Assembly: GCA_001792895.1 (NCBI GenBank)
Contig: MARA01000077.1
Coordinates: 1 to 64,000 of the forward strand
Direction of reading: 5' to 3'
Source: Lentinus brumalis
Lineage: Eukaryota; Basidiomycota; Agaricomycetes; Polyporales; Polyporaceae
Length of the DNA: 64,000 nucleotides
The notes under the pieces are model-generated. The model was not told the DNA's origin, searched no databases, and was given only the letters and a program-made list of their open reading frames with translations. Below, piece after piece: positions 22,766 through 33,000 of this stretch. Positions within the stretch are counted from its first letter, which is position 1. Every line of letters starts with the position of its first letter. The translations under genes were made by a program, and so were the position numbers.

Positions 22766-23361
22766 TTATATCATTAAACAGATTGTGCCAACCTGGAATG
22801 GTGGCTGCGATACGCAAGCCTCTGACAGAGCATGAGCTTGGCTTGGCAGCTGACATGGTCTCAAATTGAAGACACGCGTGTTTCCTCGAGGCGTTGATCC
22901 ACAGCTTCACCAAAGTCTTCTTCCTCCGCATGCATCCTTCCGCACTGCATCCAGTCCGTGGTCTCTGCCTCGGTGGTCTATGCGTTCTACATGGTCTGTT
23001 CCTCGCTCTCATGTGTCGGAAGTCTTTTCCTCCACTCGGGATCGATATTGTTAAGTCCTCTGAGTCCTACCAATCGGCTTCAGGTTCTAACCGTTCCTGT
23101 CCCATCCCACCAAATCACCCAGCCGTTCTTGAGACTCATACTATCCCTTTCCCACATTTTGCTCCTAAATAGGAACACCTCGAATAGGGCTTAGGTATCA
23201 CCTCTGAAACCTGCAAAGGCCATCGGGATCCCGTGCGTCCGTACATGAACATTAACTCCGCGAATAGAATCAAAGGTCCTGTCGCAGCCTATGCCAGGAC
23301 ATGTATGCTCTATAGTCGATGTTAATCTGCTGCTTCTGTGTACATGTGATGCCAGATGTGT
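22766..23361. other. Convergent 3' spacer
   Basis: No gene seen; it separates the ends of the two convergent C2H2 genes. Confidence 0.4.
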
Positions 23362-24007
23362 TTACTCACTCTGTTCCGGCATCGGTGCTGCATTATGGTG
23401 CCGTATGTTGATGTGGCGTTGCAGACTGGATCTGCGTCTGTAGTGCTTGCCACACCCTATAAAGGGACACTTGTGTGCTGTGCAAACCACTCTGTGAGTG
23501 GAAGTCGGATATTACTGGTTATACACACACCTTCATAAATGCCGTGAGCATTATTGAGATGCCGCCGTAATTGAGTGCGGAGCAGAAACTGCTGAACACA
23601 CCCAGGCACATCACATGTTAACATGTATTGTTGCTTCCAAACTGTACATGAGCGCTGAAGGTCTTTGAAGTTCAATTCAATACTCACACGTCTCCTGTCA
23701 GCTTGTGCATTGGGCTGATATACAGCAGGCGCTCTGCGGTGCGTAACGGCTTCGGAGGTGGGAGTGGAAGTGTAGAACCACAATGAGCTGTTATTGTCGA
23801 ACTTGCATTACCAGGCATTGTCTCAGGGGTAGCTGCCTGAAAGTTGTTGACTTGAACGACATCACGTTCATTGGGGTGTGAATGTGTGTATGTTGAATGG
23901 GGAGTCATGTTCGAAGGACCGCGAGCAAATATCAGTGAAGCCATGAGAGCAACTTCAGACAGGTCTACTGCATACTGCAAGGAGCTATAGCTGGATATGT
24001 GTGCCAT
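23362..24007 (-). CDS. Two-finger C2H2 zinc-finger protein (166 aa)
   Basis: Exons by phase are 23812-24007, 23690-23749, 23527-23641 and 23362-23491 (501 nt). The two fingers share the spacing of the neighbouring gene, C-x4-C-x12-H-x4-H: CDVPGC..HLNNAH and CPFIGC..HINIRH. The first exon is Ser/Ala/Met-rich without motif. The last intron would be only 35 bp, short even for a fungus, so that join is tentative, although it keeps the second finger in frame. The shared spacing and position suggest that the two genes arose by an inverted duplication or belong to one expanded family. Confidence 0.6.
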
Positions 24008-24499
24008 GAGGTGCGATCAATGCTGCTACGAGGTGCGATCAGTGCTGCTGTGCAGATCGCAGAGTGAGATATGGTAGCAATAACATGGCCAAACATCAGG
24101 TCACGTGCCATTGCTGGAGGATCAATGCCGAAAAAAGTGAGATTCAGATACAACAATCTCATATTTTGCTTGAAACCCTTTGTCTAATGGTTCAAAGTTA
24201 TAGTTTGTGCTTGCTATCAGTACCAGCACCTCGACTGATTTATGGGAGTCACAGTTTTGGGTATCATGGTGTATCGATCTGGTGTCATGCACTGACCATA
24301 TATGCAAAATATGAGTATTTTTGCTATTAATGATGCAGTGCATCCATTTCAAGGGTTTCAAGCATGACTCACCCTTTTGTTTGGAACTGCGACACAGTGT
24401 GCCACTCAAGGTGAACACATCGCACCACCAAGCCTGAGAGGTATGTTCCCTAGAACATGTGTTTGTATCTGTACTCACTCACTGCCTGTCCGTCAAAGC

Positions 24500-25242
24500 A
24501 TGTCGCTGCATTCCGCTCCATCAGCATGTTCGGGTATGGGTAGGACACGCGTAAGTCCTGATAATGGTACTTTACGTGTGGTTTGCGCTGAACGGGCACG
24601 ACCGCACTCCCAGCTCGTCCGTGTCTATAAAATCCCTCTTACAGGACCATCTTGCTTCACTTCTGTCCCAGTAGTTCGCAACAGTGGTGCCGACGGCCAG
24701 GATGTGCTGCTGCTGGATCAAGAGTGGTCTTTTGAAGGACCAGTGACAACGTTCAGCAGACGGAGACATGCCAGACACCACTATCACCCAGTATCTACTA
24801 GGCCCATACCCGCAACCTACCCGCCATCTCGTTCCGCATCCAACTTGAAGAAGCGTTCACACCACGCATTTCGAGTGTACGTCATTCACAGCCACGACCC
24901 GGATCTTCCCTTCAATCAAGAACTCAAGGCGCTTGAAGACGGACCACGCATAACGGCCGAGTTCATCGTGGTCGAGCACTCTGAGGGTGGAAGGCGCATC
25001 ACCAATGCCAAGCCTGCAGACAAATCGGACATGGACCGTGTGGTTGTATCGTATGTACCTCATATCCTGTTGTTCATTCAAAGCTCTGACATGATAGTTG
25101 CAGCATTGCACAGACACTGCCAAAGCATCCTCCAAGGCCAAAAAGCTCTGTACAAGGGATCAGGAACGTTAACGCTTCTCAAGTTGCGGGGGTGCACAAT
25201 ATTGAACCTGTCTCATATGATGTCCTACCACACTTGGCTTAG
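24500..25242 (+). CDS. Uncharacterised protein, 5' end uncertain
   Basis: A long frame covers 24500-25050. An intron (25051-25103, gtatgt..ttgcag) then leads to a short last exon that ends in a TAG at 25240. The product has a His/Arg-rich middle (FSRRRHARHHYHP), then a segment AEFIVVEHSEGGRR and a Pro/Lys-rich tail. No family is recognised. The region before about 24640 contains possible donor sites, so the start and first introns are not settled. Confidence 0.45.
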
Positions 25243-25454
25243 TTCTTCTCATGGCTGGCTACCAATCTTAATGCTCCAACTGAATTCGGACTCGTGAATC
25301 GCATTCAAATCAATTATCCTGGAAAAGACTGGCTTGGCAATTGCATTTGAAAGGACGTGTTATCGTGGCAGAACGAGCCTTCAGCGCTATATTACGGTAC
25401 ATCAGTAGTCCATCATCGGCACGACATCAGACAAGTGTGGCGTCAAATTCAACA

Positions 25455-26621
25455 TCAATGGCGACGAGCATACTCTGACAATGCCTGCTTGAGAATCGCT
25501 ACATCTACCTTGTCCATCTCTTTGCGGTTGAGATACTCGCGGAACAACCCGTCCAGATCTGGTACACCCCGAGCCACTGCAATGAGCTTCTGGTGGCTTT
25601 TGACGCCGAGGTCCAGGAAGATTGGTAAGATGTGCGGCATGGGCATGACCAGACTTGACAGGAACTCGTTGACAGCGTGGAGGTCACCATCGCGCGCGTC
25701 TTCGCGTGATTGAGGAATGGGATGGACAGACTCGCTAGATCCCGCCGCGCGAGACGTGGTGGCCGCTGGCAACGGACGTGACGAGAGCTCGGGATCATCC
25801 CCCAACCCGCCGCGACGGACATCAGACGTGTTGGCGGGGCGTTCTGGCAACGGACGTGACGAGAGAGGCTCAGAATCATCCCGCAACCCGCCGCGACGGA
25901 CATCAGACGTGTCGGCGGGGCGTTTCTGTCTCGGCGGAGTGACACTGACGCGGCTCCTCTGCGTACGCGCGACTTTGGCGATGGGACTGTCATTGATGGT
26001 GACGCGCCGGCGACGGGAGGAGGTCTTCTTGGCATGTCGCCTCGCCGCATCTCGCCCGCTGTTGTTGCTGACAGTCTCGGTACCGGAGGTTTCCATCGCC
26101 GATTCACGGCATGTCTGTGGAATGGCTGTCAGTGCATGATGCTACCTCGCTCTTTTGCGGTTGATACGTACCTTCGCGTAATTGTCTTGCGTCAGTAGCA
26201 GCTTGGCGTATGCCATATGCGGCCAGCAGTTCGGATAGTCGTTCACCAGCGGCACGTTTGCACAAACCTGCCAGTAGTCGTGCAAGATCAGTAGACGCGT
26301 CCGGAGCATATATGTTATCCATTGCTCACCGATTTCTTGTACCTCTCGAGCATCTTCGAGTCTTGATTGGCGAAGGTCTTTGTGAGGTCAAGCTCCTTCA
26401 ACGCGCACTGTCTCATCTGGGACTGCAAAGTATAAGGTCAGATATCGGGCTTGTCTGCAAGACGCACTCACAATCACATCGCGGAACTCTTCCAAGTCGT
26501 CTAGATCCCCATATCCCATTGCAACCTCAAGCGTCTTGTCTGGTGTGCGCGACCTGTGTTTGTAAATGGACGAGGGTGCCTGCAACGGCGCGCTGATGGT
26601 GCTCCGGGTACGTTTGGACAC
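25455..26621 (-). CDS. Uncharacterised basic protein with internal repeat (332 aa)
   Basis: Exons 26472-26621, 26330-26422, 26172-26267 and 25455-26114 join in phase, each intron having GT..AG borders (gtgagt, gtgagc, gtacgt donors). The N-terminal part contains KTLEVAMGYGDLDDLEEFRD and ends with CANVPLVNDYPNCWPHMA, a segment that looks globular. A basic stretch follows (RRHAKKTSSRRRR), a likely nuclear localisation signal. A unit of about 26 residues is repeated in tandem (TSDVRRGGLRDD..SSRPLP and TSDVRRGGLGDD..SSRPLP). The C-terminus is helical and charged. I recognise the N-terminal part only vaguely as a basidiomycete family of unknown role. Confidence 0.65.
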
Positions 26622-27451
26622 TGAAGACCTCGTCAGTAAAAAGAATTAGACGAAGGGTATTCAGACGCTTACGCATGTAAGCAAAACAACTGGAAACGGG
26701 TGGCAGAGTTGGGTAAAGCTGGCAGCCTAGCACAGAACCTGCAGACGGCATTTATAGAGGTGGTGGAGAGTGATGCGGTATGCACTTATCTCGAGCTCTG
26801 CACCCCAGTATTCCATGTTGAGGCTCAATCGCGCACTGATCATGACGCGTTCTACGCCTACCGCAGCATATACCATGACACAGACATTGACAGAGGTTAT
26901 ATCAACGACCATAGCTTCACATCTGTCAGATATACAAACACGCAGCACACACCTACGATCGGTCACATACGATTCCCAGTCATACGAGAGTGTCGGGCAA
27001 TGCAAGCGTGAATGGCATGAACGTTAAATATGGCGGAACTCAATAGATTGTCTTCAAACGGCGAACATCGGAGACGAAAAGATGAAACATTAGAGACGGA
27101 CACACAGAAGGGATGGTCATCTTGGCCTGCATGTGGGGAGAGATCAGTGAAGAACAGTATGCCAGGGGCGTACCTACATGACGGAGAGTCGGATATACCA
27201 TCCGGGCATTACTCACGCCAGCCTGCACAGTATTGCGACTACAGGACGGGCCAGACATCCCATGCTGCGCCGCACTCGGGCGTGCAGTAGCCTTAGCCTC
27301 CCTTCCACCTCGCTCAACACTACGCCATCCGAGTCGCACATCACTGGACCCCGCCTACAGACCCGGTCTTGCTCTCCTGGTAGATTGGCAATTGGAGATG
27401 GAAGGTGGGCGGCGAGAAGATGGAGGCGAATAGTACAGAACAAGCAGAACA

Positions 27452-27481
27452 GTTTGCATGGGGGAATAGCCTCATGCAAAC
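27452..27481 (+). repeat. Stem-loop family copy 5
   Basis: Arms GTTTGCATG and CATGCAAAC pair perfectly around GGGGAATAGCCT. It is followed by CCAGGG, close to the CCAGAG after copies 1, 3 and 4. No inverted partner is seen within 500 bp. Confidence 0.75.
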
Positions 27482-27498
27482 CAGGGTTGCGAGGAAGT

Positions 27499-27570
27499 GG
27501 TCGCAGTCGTGGTCGTAGTCGTAGTCGTAGTCGTAGTCGTAGTCGTAGTTGTGGTCGTGGTCGTGGTCGA
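27499..27570 (+). repeat. Hexamer microsatellite (GTCGTA/GTCGTG)n
   Basis: About eleven units of GTCGTA with some GTCGTG variants, starting 18 bp after stem-loop copy 5. Confidence 0.9.
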
Positions 27571-28093
27571 CAATGCACAAGGCTCACTTGCATAGACGCC
27601 ATGTGTAAACACGGCCAAACTGTGTCTGTGGCGCGAACCCGGACCGAGTCTGACCGATACCCGGAGAGCGCCGCATCAAACCTGTACTTGTTATGTGCGC
27701 AGACGCGGTATGGTCAGATACGTTTCCATTGGTTACGTGTCCAACATCGCCATAGCCCAGGTCTGCCCGGAGGGCCTTGCTATAGGAAAGGTCTTGGGGT
27801 GAAAAACTCACGTCCCTAGTGACCGTCACATCAAAACGCGAACAGTAACGGTGACAGACGCGGTCAGGTGATAATTTGTTGAATGCGCAGCCCGAGCATT
27901 TCCCACGGTTTCAGTATATAGCTCTTGCTCGTGTGAATATCTGTGTGGCTCCTTTCTCTCCCTTCCTCCGCGGTCGTCTGCTATGTCTCTTACCTCCAGT
28001 GCTGCCGGGTGCGATCCTGTCTCGGGCAGAGGGCTTTTTGATCGTCGCGCTGGTATATTTGGTGCGTTCGCACTTCTCGGTCGTGATATCAGC

Positions 28094-29055
28094 TAGTGAT
28101 GTGCCAAGCCCGGCCTCGAGCCGTCAGGCTCCCAAAGCCGGCCGTCTTCAGGCTGGGCTGGGCCGAGCTCTCGAGGCGGCTTGGAGAGCCTGACGGCTCG
28201 GCTCACAACTAGTATGAGCTCGAGCCGGGCTCTCGAGCTCCGGCCTGAGCGCGCTGGTAGAGAACACCCAATTAACAACCATGTGACTGAGTTCAAGCTG
28301 TGAATCAGGATTAGTCTCGCCAGATCGTCGTCCCAACCACCCTCACTCACATATACGTCTACAGGAACACCCGTTGACTTTTAAAGAATCGCCCGAGAGC
28401 ATCCAGCGCATGGGACGAAGGGTACAGGGCGGAAGGGCGGGTGGCTGGCAGATGAGGATGGCCGGCAGAGGAGGATGGCGACGAGACGCGTCATTGGACG
28501 CGTCGCGTTGTGGTCTTCATGCTCTTGTACTACGTAGCGCAGGTGGGTGGGCCAGAGACGGATGTTGACCAGACGCGTCGTTGGACGCATCTCCTCGCTC
28601 TTCCTCATGCCGAGCAGCACGGGAGGGCAGGGCCGAGGCGGAGAGTGACGAGATGCGCCGTTGGACGCGTCTCGTTGCCGTTCTTCACGCTCTTGCAGCG
28701 CAGGAGGACGGGTAGAGATCGAGATCGAGGAGATGCGTCCTGTTGGACGCGTCTTGTCGCGGATTTTCGGGCTCTTCCTCAAGACGCACAGCGCAGGACG
28801 GCTGGAAAGAGGCGGAGACTGACGGGACGCGCCGTTGGACGCGTCTCATTGCGGGGAGTCTTCGCGCTCTGGCAGCGCAGGAGGACGGCCGGGAAATAGC
28901 GCCCACCACCTGTGGGCTCCGGCTCAGGCCGAGCCGAGCTCGAGCTGAGCCCGAGCCGTCTTGGAGAGCCCGGCCTGAGGTTCGAGCAGGCCGTGGCTCT
29001 CCAGGCCGAGCCGGAGCCGCGGCTTTCGAGCCGAGCCGAGCTCCGCACATCACTA
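28094..29055. mobile_element. Non-autonomous hAT-like element, 962 bp
   Basis: The ends are inverted repeats TAGTGATGTGC, flanked by a perfect 8-bp duplication ATATCAGC (28086-28093 and 29056-29063). The subterminal 150 bp at each side are very GC-rich with many CGAGCC/GGCTCG words. The middle holds an imperfect tandem repeat and no transposase. The 8-bp duplication fits the hAT superfamily, but the inverted repeat differs from that of the 6-kb hAT here, so another transposase must have moved it. Confidence 0.88.
28480..28870 (+). repeat. Imperfect minisatellite inside the 962-bp element
   Basis: About five units of 80-94 bp, each with a GACGCGYCRTTGGACGCGTC-like block (near 28486, 28572, 28652, 28732 and 28826) followed by a TCTTC..GCTCTT..GCAGCGCAGG stretch. 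Confidence 0.75.
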
Positions 29056-29063
29056 ATATCAGC

Positions 29064-30099
29064 GCACTGACCACACTCAGTTCCAGGATCGGGTGGCGCG
29101 ATGAGCAGCGTCGCCGATGTGTCTTCCCTGGCGACGTTAGATACGCATGGTAGGTGGACTGTACGAACATCGCACCGTTTGGCTCCAACGCTTCTCTTAA
29201 GGAGCTGGCGGGAATCATCATGCGCTTGAGGTTTCTGCGGCAGGTGGGAGTCGCGCTGTTGGAGGTATGTGCTGTTTCCGTTAGTCGCTACTACTGGTTT
29301 TGGCACTCATACTTCTTCGCAGGTGTGCGTCTTCTCTTCTATGATGCCAGCAATCGCGGCATCTCAGGCTCGGCTGTCGCCAACGAGATTCGCCATGTTC
29401 AAGGTATGGGCGGCGTACCCTTGTTGACCCATGCATGCGCTGATCGTCTGTGGCAGGGGTGCATGCCGTCGTCTCTCAGGCCGAGAATGTACCGCCCGTT
29501 GCTGCTGTAAACGGTGCGTGATGTGGTCCCTGTCCCGTACCGCCTTTTAAGATGACCTGCGGTAGATACCCCTTATACCACCGTCGATCCTGCAGCGGGC
29601 GGGGCTTGTGGGCGTCCTACTCAGGGTACGTCTCCTTACTGTTCTAACCTATCGTGTGCTGACTCCGTCTTGCCACCTCCTTTTGCAACGTTTCGTCTTG
29701 GTTGAACTTCGGTTCTTCTGGACGTCGCCGTTCGCTATAATCGTTATCTATCGTGATCTCATGCGAATCTCATCCCGATGCTCATTGAACTCCATCATCA
29801 TCATCTGCGAATCTACGTCACCTCTTGGTATTCCTCGTTATCAATGTTTTTGTCGCTGCGTTATCCTTTGTTATAACTGTGTTTGGTCGTTGATGGCTCT
29901 TGTGGTGGAATGATCGGTTGGTGTATCATGCAACTTCTCTGTCATGGCTGCGTCTGTGTGAATTGCTGGTGTTGTTACACGTGTAGGCGTACCTGCTACC
30001 TACATTGTGCTCCGTGCCCAAAAGTTGACCGCTGTCAGACGCGATATCACTCGCGTCCACCTTGACACGCTATTTAAGTTTCGTCTGGCAAACGTGACG
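29064..30099. other. Leader region of Helitron 1, no resolved gene
   Basis: A short forward frame at 29154-29510 could be exons of a small gene (possible intron donor near 29263), but nothing is recognised. The 5' end of Helitron 1 must lie in or before this stretch; the expected TC start is too short to place by eye. Confidence 0.3.
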
Positions 30100-33000
30100 A
30101 TGTCTCCGTACGCATCTTCCGGCAAAGCCAAGGGAGGAGAACTCATTATACAGGGGGACTTGCATTTCGTGCTTGCCATGTACGGGCACTGGCGGCCAGG
30201 TCAGCAGTTGAACTTGGCTCGTTGTCATCGGATACCGATACCCCGTAAATGCACTCAGGAAACGTTGGCTCCGCTCATTCAAGCACATGTTTGCGATGAT
30301 AGCTGCAACCGGTACGAGTACATCTTTGAGCAGCTCGCGAGTGCGCGGACTGATGTGAGGCATGCAACTGAGAACGAACCCAGGAATGCCTCGGCAGGCT
30401 CAGAGGATCCCCTGAGAACGAGAGAGCAGGTTCAGCCAGCAGAGCCCGAAGATGGGCTCCGTGATGGAGTAGATGAGGGTGGTGCAGATATGTCGTATTT
30501 AGACGTCGCTGACGACAGTCTCAAGCGCGACATTATATCAGAATGGCAGCGTGTCATGACCAATTCAGCCTTGGAGGAGATGGTTTGTGCAGTCTGCGCT
30601 CGTCGCACAGCGCAAGCCCGTATAACCTTCCTCAATCCGGGCGATGTGAACCTCGAGATTCTCCGCAATGACTGTCTTCCGGCGCACGTTCTTCCGGTCA
30701 CATACAACCGTGAGGTATACATGGGTGCAATACTTCACCCGAAGGGAATGACTAGGCACGATACAGCGGGGGCATTGAGAGTATGCGACGAGTGTCGATC
30801 TGATCTCACACGGTCACAGTTACCCAGGTTTGCATTGGCCAATTTCTTGTACTACGGGCATGAACGACTACCCGAAGAGGTGCGAAATGCTTTCCGACAG
30901 TCCACGCAGGTTGAGCGCATGCTGGTGTCCCGAGCTCGAGCGAGCAAGATATCATTCCGTTTCTGCGAGTTGAAGGATCATCCCCTAGAAGGTACCGACC
31001 CTCAGACGTCACAAAGATGCGTAAGAGGGAATCTGGCCGTCCACCCACAAGATGCAACTCATCTGAATACTGTTCTCCCTCCCTCACACGATGCCATTAG
31101 GGACACCATATGTGCCGTGTTTGTTGGAAAGACGAAGCTGACACCTAAAACGATAGAGAAGTTGCGACCTGTACTGTGTCGAAAATCACGGCTGAGAACT
31201 ATAATCACGTTTCTAGTTGGGAGCAATCCTGCTTACCGTGTGACAGACCAGTCGGACTACCAGGGATTCAGCGAAGCGAATCTGAATGAGTTGTTCGGTC
31301 AGGGCACGGAGATGTTGGATGAGGGTGTTCCGTGTGCTATGGAAGTCGGACATATAGACTTCAGTGATGCAGTAGAGGGCGCTACAGATGGATATATTCC
31401 AGGTACTGACTCATCTGAGGTGATCCCTGGTCCAGACGACGACGAGATGTTGATGGAGAACGTTGGTTACTTGGATAGCAGCGACTCGCCTTTGAACCAA
31501 CAAGAGATGTCCATGAGGGCGCTGTCGCATTGCTTGGACGGGAAAGCGTTCGTCCAGTCCCAGGCTGGCAGTCGGTTGATCCCAGATTTCCAAAATCCGA
31601 TGTTGCTATCGTGGTTGTTCCCCCACCTCGATCCTTGGGGAATTGGTGGTTTTCAGGAACCTCGCCGCCTTCGTCCTCTGAGTCTTGAACAGCAGCTGAA
31701 GTACTTGCTGACCGTAGATGAATCGCCATTCCGAGATGATACTGACTTCGCTTTCGTCTACTACAACGTGTGCCAGAAGAAGGCGGTGTTCGACTCTGTC
31801 ACCTTCAGAGTCTCCGCCTCGCATCGAGAGCGGGTAGTGAATGAGTTAATGGCAGTGGACAAAAGCAAGTTGGACAACATGATCTTACGTTTCCAGGACA
31901 ATCCGTACTACAAACCGCACGAACAGGAGGAGGTTAGGATAATGCGACTGCTGTCGCAAGTGACCACAGTATCGCATGATCTCCCGGGTACGACCGGCTA
32001 CAAGCTTGCGCTAAGGAATCAGATTCGTGGTCTCATCACTTTCGAGGGTCCACCAACCTTGTTCGTCACCATAAATCCGTCGGACCGCGACCACCCGTTG
32101 GTTCGGTTGTATGCAGGGCATGAGATAGACATCGAGGATCGAATGCGTGGTGAAGAGTTGACGAGGTGGCAGCGAAGCGTCATTGTTGCGAAGAATCCGT
32201 CAGCCTGTGCTCGGTTCTTTCACACCATGATGACCAACTTCATATCAGTGATTCTGCGACATAAACGGCGAGGAAAGGGTCTGTTCGGAAAGTGTCGTGC
32301 GTACTATGGCACCGTGGAAGCACAGGGCAGGGGGACTCTGCACTGTCATATGCTGATATGGCTTGAGGGTCACTTGTCTCCTCAGAAGCTGCGGGATGCC
32401 ATGGCGTCATCCGAGGTGTATAGGGATAAGATGTTCCGGTGGGTAGAGTCAGTGATCAAGTGTGAGTTACCCGGGGTCGAAGAGATCATACCTGAGCAAC
32501 TGGGTAAGCCATCACCGCGGCCCAAGCGCTCCGAAGAGACTGGTAATCCTCATCCCGGTGTCATACCGGCGCCGTCCATACATGCATTCGAACGTCACGA
32601 AGAATTCCACAGCGCGTACCAGGCCTTTGTCTGCGACCTGATTAAGGAGTATAGTTGGCATGAGCATAGGAGTACTTGCTTCAAATACGTAGAAAAAGGA
32701 ACGATACCCACTGACCCTGCCCGCCGAGATGCACTATGCCGCATGCGGATTGACGGTTCTACCCGCGCGCGGACTGAACTTGATACGGAGACTGGGGCGA
32801 TCCTTCTAAGGCGGTTGCAGGGTCGTGTTGCAAATTACAACGACGTGGTCGTCTTTCTGATGAAGTGTAATATGGATATCAAGCATATCGGATCGGGAGA
32901 AGCTGCAAAGGCCTTACTTTACTATGTCACAGACTACATAACAAAGGATTCCCTACCTGCGCACATTGGGCTGGGCGCGTTGTCCTACGCCATTCAGAAG

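Larger units (their letters stand above)
26622..28085. other. Spacer with a stem-loop and a microsatellite, no resolved gene
   Basis: Apart from the stem-loop at 27452-27481 and the hexamer repeat next to it, only short overlapping frames occur. Confidence 0.35.

Noticed and set aside
24830..25030. Membership of the 24.5-kb gene in the small-protein family because of its AEFIVVEHSEGG segment
   Set aside because: The likeness is limited to a few residues and the surrounding sequence does not align.
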